The notes under the pieces are model-generated. The model was not told the DNA's origin and did not search any database. It saw only the letters and a program-made list of their open reading frames with translations. From Cryptomeria japonica (lineage: Eukaryota; Streptophyta; Pinopsida; Cupressales; Cupressaceae): a DNA stretch of 64,000 nucleotides. Of the stretch, positions 1 to 10,849 are shown piece by piece; position 1 is the first letter of the stretch; each line of letters begins with the position of its first letter. Position numbers and translations under genes: made by a program. The stretch spans positions 231,126,396-231,190,395 of the forward strand of contig NC_081406.1 of assembly GCF_030272615.1 (NCBI RefSeq). Reading direction: 5' to 3'.

Positions 1-1650
1 TACCATTATGTGTTGTTAATGTTTCACCCTTCTCATAGTTTGGAAGCGGAGTTTTGAAAGTTGTATGAGATTCGTTTGTCATATGTCCATCCACGGTTAT
101 TAATTCATTATCAATCAAATCTTGGTTGACATGTGTTTCAACCACTGGCAATTATCCATGTGATGTCCTTGTTTCGATGAAAATCGCAATAGTGGTTGTC
201 ATTCCACAAAGAGGGTTTTACTTGAGGTTCAAAGTTCCTTCCTTTTGGAAAAGCAATCAATTTGTTTGCAAGAAGCGTCTTTAATGTGGACCCCAGTGGT
301 TCACCAATGTTTGTAAATTTCCTTCAAAAGAAATTGTTGAAAGTTGATTTTTGGTGATTGTTGTTTTGTTGAGATGTTGTTGAGTGACTAGATAAATTGA
401 AAACCGGTTTGGTTTTACATTGTTGTTATCCACTATCCCATCGTTGATGACATTTCATTTTCTATTCCAAAATTTAGGCTTATCATTGTTATTGTTGCTA
501 ACATTATGGTTAGGAGGATTAACTCCTTCTTTGTATAGCTTCAACTCACCCTTCTTTACCATAGCTTATTCCATTATGATTCCATTATCAATCATCTTTT
601 CAAAATTTTGATTGCATTGCATTTTTAGATGATAGCTCATTTGTCCATTTAGGTTATCGATGAATATGTCTATTTTCTCGTGTTCTAGCACTGTTCGAGG
701 ATATCGTGAAGCTAACCGTCTCCATCTCTGTAGAAACGTCATGAAAGGTTCTCCACTCTTTTGTTTAGCATTACATAGGTTTAGTGTTGTGACCTCATGT
801 TGTATGTTGTAAGAGTATTGTGAAACAAACTTATCCACCAATTCTGAGAATGATCTGATTCTAGGTGGAAGTTTGGATAACCATTCCATAGCTAGTCCAC
901 TAAAGTTGTTTGGAAATAATCTCATCAGGTAGGTATCCTCATGTGTAAAATCCATACTCATCGTGCAAAATTCTCGTATATGATCTTGGGGATCAATGCT
1001 TCCATTATATTTATCGTATCGAGGAGTTTCACAAGCTGTAGGAAATGGTATCATGTTTAGATTTATGTTGAATGGGTAAGGACAGATTTCTTGAAGCGAG
1101 TATCTTCTAACAGTTCCTCTCTGCATATCTTGAATCTGTGTTTGCATCATTTGTATTTGTTGTGTAAGAGTTGTGATAGGATTATCAACATGATTTGTTC
1201 TTGTATAACCATGAGTTTGCTTTCTAGTATGATCTTGATCTCTTCTTGTATCATCTCGACTCTTTCTCGTGTCCTCATTAGATTTAGCTTTGTTGAGAAT
1301 TTCTACATCATCCCTTTTGGGAATGGAAGTTTCCTCGTTAGTTCTTATGTTATCAAGTATTGATGCGTCGTCCTTTTTGTGACTGAAAATATCTTCATGT
1401 CATTCGTTATCATGGGAAGCGTCACTTCTCTTTTGTCCTAATTTGCTCACATCAAAATCTTGGGGGAATGTAGCACCAGATTCTCTAACATTAGGAAGTA
1501 TTTTTCTTTTTCTCCCTCCAATATTTTCTCCATGAATTAATGGAATTTAGGATCTTGTTTGATTTCTCTAAGATTTTGTTTTGTTATTTCCTCTTCTTGT
1601 TGTATTTTGTTTTGGTATTCCATGTTCCTATAATCTCCAGTCATTTCAAA
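1..1650 (-). pseudogene. Ty3/gypsy gag, decayed (element A)
   Basis: This is a degenerate gag polyprotein that runs off the left edge. The cleanest stretch, 1150 down to 566, reads as a Retrotrans_gag capsid-type domain: ICPYPF, then MIPFP, YDKYNG, DHIREFC, LMRLFP, MEWLSKLPP, QYSYNIQHEV, FLQRWRRLASRYP and FIDNLN. It aligns motif for motif with the gag at 46333-47445 of element B, so both belong to one lineage. The same frame extends upstream to about 1480 across one TGA. A frameshifted but homologous N-terminal part continues to about 1650: KEKYFLML and FPQDFD match KEKYMLML and LPEDFD of element B. Below 566 the KKGELKLYKEG and Asn-rich tail also matches element B, interrupted by stops. Protease and polymerase would lie beyond the left edge. 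The copy is non-functional. The family call is confident; the upstream limit is approximate. Confidence 0.87.
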
Positions 1651-3348
1651 TGCTTATGTTTTCATTTCAGCAATCTTTTGTCTCCATGCTCTAGTTAAAA
1701 CGGGCATATATGTGTGTTGAATATTGTGCAGGTATTTGATTGTCTAAAAGTTGTTTTAATAAGTGACCGACTGTCAACATAGATATGATAGAGTGATATG
1801 ACATGAAAAGATAATTCAAGTGTTTGAAAGTTTTTTCGTTCTTCGGTTTTGGAGTGCAATGATGATGATTTTGATAAAACCAAGTCCAATAGGAACGATA
1901 TATCCTACGATGTGGGACAAGGTTATCCTGACCAAACGTTGTAGTTTCGTGATAGAGGATGATAGATCTTGATAAGAAACTGTGTTTTGAGTGATCAGTT
2001 TATCAAAGAGGGTGATAATGCACTTTGAGATGTTTAGATCTTGAACTTGTTGAAGGTGAATACTTGAGAAAACTTGTGGTGTTTAGTTCTAGAATCGGAT
2101 TTGACAGAAGATAACTTGACCAAGCGAACCAAGAAGACAACCTAAGCATAGAATGACAGATATCCGGTGTTTATGCTCACTGTAAATTGACCAAGCAAAC
2201 ATGATAGATCTGAAAAATACGTGCAAGAAGACAGCTTTGGACTAACAGAGACAGAAATTCGTACGACAGTTTACACAGTCCTAGATGACAATTTAGGTAG
2301 ACCCATACGATAAACTAGAAATCTCGCATGACAAAGGCCTAAACTTGTATGACACCTCCCACAGAACCAGACGACAAAAGGTAACAAAAAAGCTTTTGCT
2401 AAACTGACTCGTACGAGAATTCCCACTTGGAGATGTTGCTCCAAAAGACATGATGTTTGAGATGTTTCTCCAAAAGACATGATGTTCATTTTATCTGATA
2501 TTGCAATGATGAGGAAATAAAAAGCAGAATGTTTGTTTTTGTTCTTTTAACAGGGTAAAAGTACAAACCTGTGTCACACTTTTACAAAGGAAAAGGCTAA
2601 CACAACAATAACTGCTCAATTTCGTCACCATAAAAGTGTCATTTGCATTTTGAATTTGAAGATGATGTAAACTGATGGAATGTGTAAAATTTGTTGAAGT
2701 TTAAGTCTACTATTTTTTGAAAAAAAAATTCAGTAATTTATATTTTTTTTTAGCTTTAAAGTCCATTTTTTTATTGCTGAAAACGTTGAAAAACAGGGGG
2801 TTTGGTTCCCACCTCAAAAGAAAATGTAAATCAACTTATTTTTTTCTCATTTTGATATCCGTTATAGATAACATATTTATATAGTGCATGAAAAAAAAAA
2901 ATTTGATGTATATTTTCTTTGTAATAGCATTTGGAAGTCGAATACACCAGAATTTGACAGTTTTTGTCTCCCACCACAATTTGTCTATTCAATTTATGAT
3001 AATCCAAAAACTAAAAATACCCTTTTGGAGAAGACTCTCTCTTCTAGTGAACCATATATTTTTCAAATTTTTTTGAAGTGATTCCATTTTTATTTTTGTT
3101 TTTCAAAGCAGCGTGTTATTGAACAAAAGAATACCTAGTTGTAGTATTTTTTATTTTTTATATATTAAATTTAATCAAAACATTAAAAAATTATATGAGT
3201 AGAATTGTGACTTCACTCTCTGAAAAAGGGTATTTTTAAATTTTTTAATAAGTTTAATTTACCTATTGAATTTTGTTGTAGAAGTGACAAGTTTGAGAAA
3301 ATCATCATTTTTGTTGATGTGGCTGCCACTTGGCATTCCACATAAGTC
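1651..3348. other. Non-coding, leader/LTR-like sequence of element A
   Basis: No coding frame is supported here. The stretch lies upstream of the minus-strand gag and shares an 18-bp hairpin (2427-2444) with the leader of element B at 38133-38150, so at least 1651-2500 is probably the leader of element A. The rest is AT-rich with homopolymer runs. I could not place an LTR boundary or a primer-binding site. Confidence 0.4.
2427..2475 (-). repeat. Leader hairpin with a second degenerate copy
   Basis: Positions 2427-2444 read ttggagatgttgctccaa, with 6-bp arms TTGGAG/CTCCAA. This is the exact reverse complement of 38133-38150 in the leader of element B. A degenerate second copy follows at about 2459-2475, inside a 29-bp tandem duplication. 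Confidence 0.7.
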
Positions 3349-3362
3349 GTTCCGGTCAGAAC
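3349..3362. repeat. Palindromic motif GTTCCGGTCAGAAC
   Basis: This near-palindrome matches 13 of 14 bases of the motif at 9769-9782, which sits just upstream of a minus-strand TATA box. The two bracket the 6.4-kb unit with the unknown pseudogene. They could be terminal or subterminal protein-binding sites. I saw no matching target-site duplication outside them. Confidence 0.45.
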
Positions 3363-3779
3363 TGTGAGGGCCAATGCGACCGGTCGCTTGAACCACATAT
3401 AAAAAAGAATTATTTTTCCCATTAAAAAAATTGAAACAATCAAGTGCGAAAATAATAATAAGAAATTATAAAAGATAAGGAGGATCCAGATTATATGTAC
3501 CACGAGGTTTAAGTTCACTTGTCATGTTTGAACAAGTAAATTATATTAGATAGGTCTTATTTTGATAAACTCATATATATATTTAGATATTTCTAGACAT
3601 GTGTAGCAATTTGGATAACTTGTGGAAATTTAGTTTTGTTGATGCATTTATTTTATGTTTTATACATTGATTTTACATGTTTTATTCTTAAATTAAATAT
3701 TTTGTGTCTATGCATTGAACATGTATACATATTGATTTTAATTTTTAATTTTATTTATGTGTATGGATTCATTTCATTA

Positions 3780-4725
3780 CATGTTGTCTTAAGGGGTCAT
3801 TTAAACACATGTATGGATTCATTTATATTTGTACACATGCATGGATTCATTTTATTCATCTATGTATTCATTTAATTTTGATTTACACATGTATAGTTTC
3901 ATTTAATTATGTTGTATATATAGTTACGCATGTATATATAGTTTCACTAAAATGAATAACTAATTATATTGTCTTAAGGTGTTTTAAGTGGTCTTAAGGG
4001 GATTAAGGGGATATTTGCGTCGTTGAGTCTTTTATATTTTTACACATGCGTGAATTCGTTTTATTCATCTATGTGCATTCATTTCATTTATATTTACACA
4101 CATATTGTTTCATTCAATTATGTTGTTTGTATTCATCTAATTATGTTATCCTAAGGTGTTTTAAGTGGTCTTAAGGGGATTTAAGGGGATATTTGCATCA
4201 TTGATTCTTTTATATTTTTACACATGCATGGATTTGTTTTATTCATCTATGTACATTCATTTCATTTATATTTACACATATATTGTTTCATTTAATTATG
4301 TTGTTTGGATTCATCTAATTATGTTGTCCTAAGGTGTTTTAAGTGGTCTTAAGCGGATATTTGCATCATTGATTCTTTTATATTTTTACACATGCATGGA
4401 TTTGTTTTATTCATCTATGTACGTTCATTTAATTTATATTTACACATATATTGTTTCATTTAATTATGTTGTTTGGATTCATCTAATATGTTGCCCTAAG
4501 CTGTTTTAAGTGGTCTTAAGGGGATTTAAGGGGATATTTGCGTCATTGATTCTTTTTATATTTTTACACATGCATGGATTCGTTTTATTCATCTATGTAC
4601 ATTCATTTCATTTATATTTACACATATATTGTTTCATTTAATTATGTTGTTTGGATTCATCTAATTATGTTGTCCTAAGGTGTTTTAAGTGGTCTTAAGG
4701 GGATATTTGCATCATGGATATAAGT
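3780..4725. repeat. Tandem repeat, period about 167-179 bp, about 5 copies
   Basis: Successive copies each start with the words CCTAAGGTGTTTTAAGTGG and TCTTAAGGGGAT, at roughly 3971, 4145, 4322, 4489 and 4668. They continue with ATATTTGC, a TTTTTACACATGCATGG segment and a TTATGTTGTTTGGATTCATC segment. The period varies because a 10-bp TTTAAGGGGA piece is present or absent. The word TTAAGTGGTCTTAAGGGG also occurs, as a C-for-T variant, in the 7980-9007 array on the other side of the unknown pseudogene. Confidence 0.85.
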
Positions 4726-4878
4726 TCATTAAATTTTTTAAGTTCGTTCATTAAACATGTACATATAAACACTTAACTTTCACAAAAGTAATCTATCTAT
4801 ATATAAGTGTACAAAGTAGTATGAAATGTAGATCTATCTAACACATACACATATATGTCTATGAAGTGTAGATCTATC

Positions 4879-4880
<2 letters not shown>

Positions 4881-4914
<34 letters not shown>
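4881..4914. repeat. (CA)n microsatellite
   Basis: A pure AC/CA dinucleotide run of about 17 repeats. Open frames across it are artefacts of the repeat. Confidence 0.97.
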
Positions 4915-4917
<3 letters not shown>

Positions 4918-5027
4918 AAATATGGAAAATAAATATCTAGTACACATACGCATATGAAATGTGTACAATACACATGTATGAAATGTCTAGTACACATGTA
5001 CAAATATATGAAATGTCTATAAAATGT

Positions 5028-5030
<3 letters not shown>

Positions 5031-5098
<68 letters not shown>
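5031..5098. repeat. (CA)n microsatellite
   Basis: A pure CA run of about 34 repeats. On the minus strand the last recognisable exon of the unknown pseudogene (from 5152 down) reads straight into it as alternating Cys-Val codons, so the repeat has probably eroded or replaced the end of that exon. Confidence 0.97.
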
Positions 5099-5102
<4 letters not shown>

Positions 5103-5266
5103 AAGAATGGGTCACTCGGGGCCCTGTCCTGAAGCATGTCCCAATCCATGCGCTTGCAATAGAGTATGCATGCATAAAATCATACATTAAACATTTAATT
5201 TGAATGTACTAGAGTAAATATTTTAAGTAATATAGATTATGAGCATTTGTATGTAGACAAACATAC

Positions 5267-5544
5267 CTCTGAGGAGTCTCTAACATCACCACCATGTGCA
5301 TGCAAGATTCTAGGACGTCTATGTGATGAGGAGCTCAACCTGCGTGATAGTGGTGCATCCTGCAATGTTGAAATTTTGTTAGATATATATGTACACATAT
5401 ATTTATAACTTGCAAACTAACCCTTTAAAAATAGAACTTAAATATTTAAGATTCAATTAATTTAAATTATAATGTATGTACATGTGTCTCCTGATGAACA
5501 GGGTCGGTGGCAATGTGCAAATCCTCAAACATCGCCCCCTGCGC
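5267..5544 (-). repeat. Duplicated exon-pair unit, copy 1 (exons B1 and A1)
   Basis: Exon B1 (5544-5482, 21 codons) and exon A1 (5359-5267, 31 codons) are separated by a short intron. The unit is paralogous to 5737-6084. Both exons begin and end between codons, so duplicating the pair preserves the frame. This copy is open throughout. Its intron has only a short AT tract at the place where copy 2 carries a long (AT)n. Confidence 0.65.
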
Positions 5545-5608
5545 CTGCAATATAAATTACACATGAACTCACATGTACATTATTTAAACATTCATTATTA
5601 AGTTTTAA

Positions 5609-5611
<3 letters not shown>

Positions 5612-5666
<55 letters not shown>
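5612..5666. repeat. (GT)n microsatellite
   Basis: A pure GT run inside the intron between exons A2 and B1 of the unknown pseudogene. Confidence 0.97.
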
Positions 5667-5669
<3 letters not shown>

Positions 5670-5736
5670 TTATTTTAAATATCAAATCTAATCTACTTGA
5701 ACATGTACATGTACACGTGGTTGTAGATAAACATAC

Positions 5737-5849
5737 CTCGGGGTCTCTAGCACCTCCATCGCGCGCATGCTGGACTCTAAAACGTTTGCAGGATGAATGG
5801 CTCATCTTGCGCAATGCTCACTCATCCTAGACAATGCACACATTTTGTT

Positions 5850-5921
<72 letters not shown>

Positions 5922-6084
5922 TAAATCACTTGAAATTATTTAATCAACACCTAGATATCCATTTAAATAGAACTTAAAAACAAAAAAATAATAATTTAAA
6001 CTTTATATATACTTGTGTCTCCTAATGAACAACTGCGTCAGTGGCAGCATCCAAATCTCCATACATCGACCCTAACGTGATACC
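5737..6084 (-). repeat. Duplicated exon-pair unit, copy 2 (exons B2 and A2)
   Basis: Exon B2 is 6084-6013 (24 codons) and exon A2 is 5826-5737 (30 codons). B2 has a TAG where B1 has CAG (the V-H-Q-E-T position), which is a directly visible C-to-T nonsense change. A2 has a TGA as its third codon. The intron between them contains (AT)n at 5852-5916. Confidence 0.65.
5852..5916. repeat. (AT)n microsatellite
   Basis: A pure AT run inside the B2-A2 intron. The homologous intron of the other unit has only a few AT repeats at the matching position. Confidence 0.97.
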
Positions 6085-7554
6085 CTATATAGTTCAAAAA
6101 ATACAATCCAATATATATAATTAATTTAATCTATGCAGTTCATGTGTACAATCAAGTAGCTATATAAAATTTCTAATTTAAAATTAGTAAATTATATATT
6201 ATATAATTCATACCTCTCTTGCAGCATGTAAGGCTCGTCCAATCCTGCTAATGTCAGAATCATGCAAGGAGCCCACTACAACATGATCCCCCTCACTGTC
6301 TAGCTCCATAAGCATGGTAGTGAACATCCCCGAAAATCAAGTACCAGGTATTGTGGTTCGATCAACTGATGTATAAACAAGAGGAGGAGGTGTATCCTGA
6401 CCAACTATTGTATGTTGGGGCGGAGCAGTAAGATGTGCAGCAACAGTAGGCTGAGAATTTGTATGCTCACAACCATGGCTAGATGCACCCAGTCTACCAA
6501 GTGCACTCCTAACAAATGATGGGGCATCTTGTAGTGGGATCCCATGCTCCATAGCAATGACCTGATATGCATCCAAGAGATCACTGGATAACCATGCACT
6601 CATCTATCATAAAGGATCTATGCCATGCATGCATGAAGCATCCATCGGTGATGGTATGTCTACTCAAACATATGGGTCATCACTCGTTGATGCATCATGA
6701 ATGCTAGTATGAGAGCGCAAAAAATATCTACCCACCCAATCTGATGTCATCTCATCCACCTGTGTGGCTATAGTAGCAATACTGGAAAATATGGACTTTC
6801 GAGTGTCATCCGGTACACTATCTGCAGCATGTGCTAAGTCTGCACTCTTGGGAAGAACCACAAGGTTTGGACTAATCAATGCATGTTTATTAACGAGTGG
6901 GGGTGCACTCGATCATCTAAACTTATCTGAAAATCTGCCCTTCCCTTGCCCAGTATGTTTCGAAAAATCAGTGTAATCAACATCATCCAATAAATGAAAC
7001 TCTGCAAACAATTATTTGCAGAAATAAAGGGGCAACTCATCCTTTTGGGGCCACCTATGATGAGTGGCTAACCATCTAGGATAGATAAATGGTGCTACTA
7101 GTGCATCTGTGCACCTGGTAGGCATATAGCCTTTCACCCTACCAAAGGCCTGATAATGAGGAAACATGGCTTTCACATTAGCTGTGGAAACCCTATCATT
7201 CACCATGTCCCATTTCACAGTACCACGTACACTGCATGAAAGGGATCTATAGAATTCCTCTATGTTGACCTCGTCATATGGATTATAATTATCGACGAGG
7301 TCAATCATATGAAGTAGCTCATGTCTAATAGTCTCACCCCTTTGTTTATTTGTTTGATCACGCATGTTTCCCAAAGTGATATTTAAATGATCTAAGGCAC
7401 GTTGGAGTGCCTCTACTGTCTGATTGTAGAGTTGTTGTCTCTCCTATGGAGTTGTTGCAGACCTATGTGACATCTGCTCACTCCCACGAGGATGAATACT
7501 AGGCTCAAAACTACTCGTGTTATGTGATCCGGGCTCGTCAAACATGATGTGAGT

Positions 7555-7556
<2 letters not shown>

Positions 7557-7638
<82 letters not shown>
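7557..7638. repeat. (AT)n microsatellite
   Basis: A pure AT run of about 41 repeats, 11 bases upstream (minus strand) of the ATG of the unknown pseudogene. It may have replaced the splice acceptor expected between the leader exon at 9.6 kb and this coding exon. Confidence 0.97.
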
Positions 7639-7644
<6 letters not shown>

Positions 7645-7979
7645 GCATGTATGTAGTACACATTAAACAATAATTAAAAATGTATACATACATTTAAATC
7701 ATTTTAAACATATTTAAACATGTAAATTAAAAAAATTAGATATATGCATTTGAAAGAAATTTAAACGTCATAAATGCATACTTGAGTTAAAATTTTCTAG
7801 ATATAAAGACAAATTTAAGATAAATTTCTAGAGATCTATGCACAAAAGAAATTTAAACAACTATAAATTTAATTTGAAATTTCAATATATGTCTAATTTA
7901 CAAATAGATATATTTGCATATACAATAATTAATTTGAAAAATAGTCAAATTAAATCAAATTAAGACCCCAAGTTAAGTC
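7639..7979. other. AT-rich spacer, nothing recognised
   Basis: AT-rich sequence with many short runs. No coding frame or repeat unit was recognised. It probably forms part of the long 5' intron of the minus-strand unit. Confidence 0.5.
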
Positions 7980-9007
7980 AAATTAATTTACAAATTACTT
8001 AATAGGTCCTAATTTGGTCTTATGTGGTCCTAATATGTCCTAAGGGGTGCATATGTGTCGCAAGGGGCCTTAAGTGGTCCTAAGGGGTCACACATGTGTT
8101 CCAACACGTGTGACCCCTTAGGACCACTTAAGACCCCTTGCGACACCATTTGGTCTTATGTGGTCCTAATAGGTCCTAAGGGGTGAACATGTGTCGCAAG
8201 GGGCCTTAAGTGGTCCTAAGGGGTCACGCATGTGTTCTAACACATGTGTGACACCTTAGGATAACACATGTGTGACCCCTTAGGACCACTTAAGACCCCT
8301 TGCGACACCATTTGGTCTTATGTGGTCCTAATAGGTCCTAAGGGGTGAACATGTGTCGCAAGGGGCCTTAAGTGGTCCTAAGGGGTCACACATGTGTTCT
8401 AACACATGCGTGACACCTTAGGACCACATAAGGCCCCTTGCGACACCATTTGGTCTTATGTGGTCCTAATAGGTCCTAAGGGGTTCACATGTGTGGCAAG
8501 GGGCCTTAAGTGGTCCTAAGCGGTCACAAATGTGTGTTCTAACACATGTGTGACCCCTTAGGACCACATAAGACCAAATGGTGTCACCCCTTAGGACCAC
8601 ATAAGACCAAATGGTGTCACCCCTTAGGACCACATAAGACCCCTTGCGACACCATTTGGTCTTATGTGGTCCTAATAGGTCCTAAGGGGTGCACATATGT
8701 TGCAAGGGGCCTTAAGTGGTCCTAAGGGGTCACGCATGTGTTCTAACACGTGTAACCCCTTAGAACCACATAAGACCCCTTGCGACACCATTAGGTCTTT
8801 TGTGGTCCTAATAGGTCCTAAGGGGTGTACATGTGTCACAAGGGGCCTTAAGTGGTCCTAAGGGGTCACGCATGTGTTCTAACACATGCGTGACCCCTTA
8901 GGACCACATAAGACCCCTTGCAACACCATTTGGTCTTATGTGGTCCTAATAGGTCCTAAGGGGTGCACATGTGTCGCAAGGGGCCTTAAGTGCTCCTAAG
9001 AGGTCAT
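7980..9007. repeat. Array of alternating inverted words (TTAAGTGGTCCTAAGGGG family)
   Basis: Six to seven repeats of a 100-180-bp unit. Each contains GGTCCTAAGGGGT, an ACATGTGT core, its inverse ACCCCTTAGGACC, and CCCCTTGCGACACCA with TGGTCTTATGTGGTCC. Forward and reversed copies alternate, so each unit can fold on itself. The word set overlaps that of the 3780-4725 tandem array on the other side of the pseudogene. It resembles subterminal repeat regions of DNA transposons more than a centromeric-type satellite, but no transposase family was identified. Confidence 0.8.
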
Positions 9008-9131
9008 ATAAAATAATTATATACTCCTTAGGATGTATACATACACCTCAGGACATGCTATCAGGGGTCGTGTTCCCTGATAGCATGTCCTGAGGTTTAT
9101 GTATGTCCTAAGGTGTATATAATTATTTTAT
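9008..9131. repeat. Long inverted repeat (foldback), arms about 58 bp
   Basis: The inner 21-bp arms (9047-9067 and 9075-9094, running from CCTCAGGACATGC to its inverse) are perfect, around a loop of about 8 bases. The similarity continues outward through the TAGGA and ATAATTAT blocks to the ends with only a few mismatches. RNA from either strand would form a long hairpin. Confidence 0.85.
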
Positions 9132-9462
9132 GTGTATTTATGTATGTGTGCACGTATGTATTTATGTATGTGTATGTACATGTGTGTGTGTGTATGTATG
9201 TATGTGTATGTATTTTTATGTATGTGTATGTCCTAAGGTGTACATATAATTATTTTATATGTATGTGTGTATGTATGTATGTATGTTTGTGTAGGTTTGT
9301 ATGTATGTGTATGTATGTATGTAGGTATGTATGTATGTGTATGTATGTGTACGTATGTATGTAGGTTTGTATGTATGTGTATGTATGTGTGTAGGTATGT
9401 ATGTATGTATGTATGTGTAAGTTTGTGTATGTATTTGTATGTATGTGTGTATTTATTTTCTA
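9132..9462. repeat. (TATG/TG)-rich simple repeat
   Basis: Degenerate TATG, TGTA and TG units. The long Met-Tyr-Val-Cys open frames here are artefacts of the repeat. Confidence 0.95.
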
Positions 9463-9635
9463 ATATTCTAAACTAATATGATAGAATATATACAAAAAAT
9501 AAATAAAAATTAAATCTTAAAAAAAAACTAATTTTCTATCAAAAATTTAATTTTCTATTAAAACTATGTAAAAAAAAACAATATAAATTAATATGCTAAA
9601 ATAAATACATTTAAAATTTAAAAAAAGGTACTTAC

Positions 9636-9782
9636 CACCGAAACACTTCCAACCAGATCTCTATGATTTTTTGCACCCTCCTACTCAACTCCAAGCCGCT
9701 CAATGCGAAATGAGGGGCTTGGGCGGATTTCGGCTCTTATATAGGGCAAGGGTGTTCCGGCCAGAAACGTTCCGGTCGGAAC
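9636..9782 (-). promoter_or_regulatory. Minus-strand promoter with TATA box, paired palindromes and leader exon
   Basis: A TATATAAG box at 9743-9736 (minus) is preceded by two near-palindromes: 9769-9782 (GTTCCGGTCGGAAC) and 9754-9768 (one-base-longer variant). Downstream, a GC-richer stretch without an ATG ends in a consensus donor GTAAGT at 9635. This looks like a non-coding first exon from about 9705 to 9636, spliced toward the coding exon at 7545. The spacing of palindromes and TATA suggests operator-like sites. The assignment to the unknown pseudogene is inferred from position and strand. Confidence 0.5.
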
Positions 9783-10849
9783 AGGCATTGTTAGCCTAAA
9801 GTGCGACACAGATCCGTACAATCACCCAACAACACCAAATGAGAGTTTGTTTAAGATACCCCTGCAAGAAAATCAAAAAGGTGTTAACACATGGTGGGCT
9901 TTCTAGCCTAATTCTTCCTCTCAGTTACAAATTTGACCTCTCTGTTTGCAAAAACAGAGCTAATTACTGACATAAAACATAGAGAAAATGAAACAGACAT
10001 TCTAACCTTTTCCAGCAAGTGTGAACCAATAATGGCAATTGTGAATTACTGTCAATACAAGTGCTCATCAGAATGATAGCAATTGTGCATCAAAATGATA
10101 GCAATTGTGCATTACTTACTAAACTTGAAAAATTAAGTTAGAGAGAATAAAAAGACAGAAGAGAGAGGTCAATTTTTGTTTTCGATGAATTCATTCTAGG
10201 TAAGACGGACTAAAATTACGATGTCATCATAAACCTTGAACCTTTTCAAGATCTTGTTGATATTCAATGATGGCTTCTTCTTTCTCGATTTCTAGGATGT
10301 TCTTTTTTGCCTTCACAATTATTTGATATGCTTTTTGTTGTCTCTTGTATTGTTTCCTCCTCCTAGCACCTGAAATTTTGAAAGTTACTTTGCATGTCAT
10401 GGGGTTAAAGACATTGTATGCATAAAAAACAATTTTTCCAAAATTGGGAGATTTTTTTGGGTTAATCTCGCAAATGCAAATAAAGCCAAAACGACAATTA
10501 AAATTGAAATTATGGGTTCTCCCTACAATTGAGCATTAGTTAAAGCAATTGTGAATCAGAATGATAGCAATTGTGCATTAATATGTGCAATTGCGAATTT
10601 ATGTGAAAGCAAGTGCTCATTCAATTTTTTTATTTTGTACGACCCTGCAAATCACAAAAATCAATAAAGATAAACTAGTAGTTATAATTTCACGTCAAGT
10701 TCACCATTGTTTTCATGCTTGAAATCATAAAATTAAGCTAATTAGGAAATAAGGACAATCATAGATCCTTAACTAATCAAGCTTATTTAAAACATAATGC
10801 AATAGAATAAAATGGAAGAATTAAACTAATTTAAACTCCCTATTCCACA
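9783..10849. other. Non-coding; short GCAATTGTGCATT-type repeats
   Basis: No coding frame is supported. A motif of the form GCAATTGTGAATTAC or GCAATTGTGCATTA recurs at about 10032-10120 and 10540-10600, together with AAGTGCTCAT. The rightmost part may belong to the LTR-like element on the right. Confidence 0.4.

Larger units (their letters stand above)
5100..7545 (-). pseudogene. Unrecognised multi-exon gene, decayed, with duplicated exon pair
   Basis: A large first coding exon runs from the ATG at 7545 to 6214 (444 codons) in one frame and ends at a GTATGA donor. It has seven in-frame stops, including TAA at 7012, TGA at 6664 and TGA at 6337. Five small exons then follow on the minus strand: B2 6084-6013, A2 5826-5737, B1 5544-5482, A1 5359-5267 and a last one from 5152 down. 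All have AG acceptors. The four exons with both ends visible have GT donors and a length divisible by three, so every intron is phase 0. B1 and B2 share G-x-M-x-x-D-L and ATD-x-V-x-x-ET. A1 and A2 share the pattern of an Arg/Ser-rich start and an RD-x-E end. Readable parts of the first exon include ELLHMIDLVDNYNPYDE and FIYPRWLATHH. I recognise no family and see no DDE, RNase H or zinc-finger pattern. It may be a transposon-encoded protein or a lineage-specific gene. Confidence 0.6.

Noticed and set aside
4878-5149. Cys-Val repeat frames
   Set aside because: Products of the (CA)n runs. Only the few codons before the run belong to a plausible exon.
3349-9782. Calling the 3.3-9.8 kb unit a CACTA or MULE element
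   Set aside because: There is no CACTA terminus, no recognised transposase and no 3-bp or 9-bp target duplication at the palindromes. It is kept only as a hypothesis.
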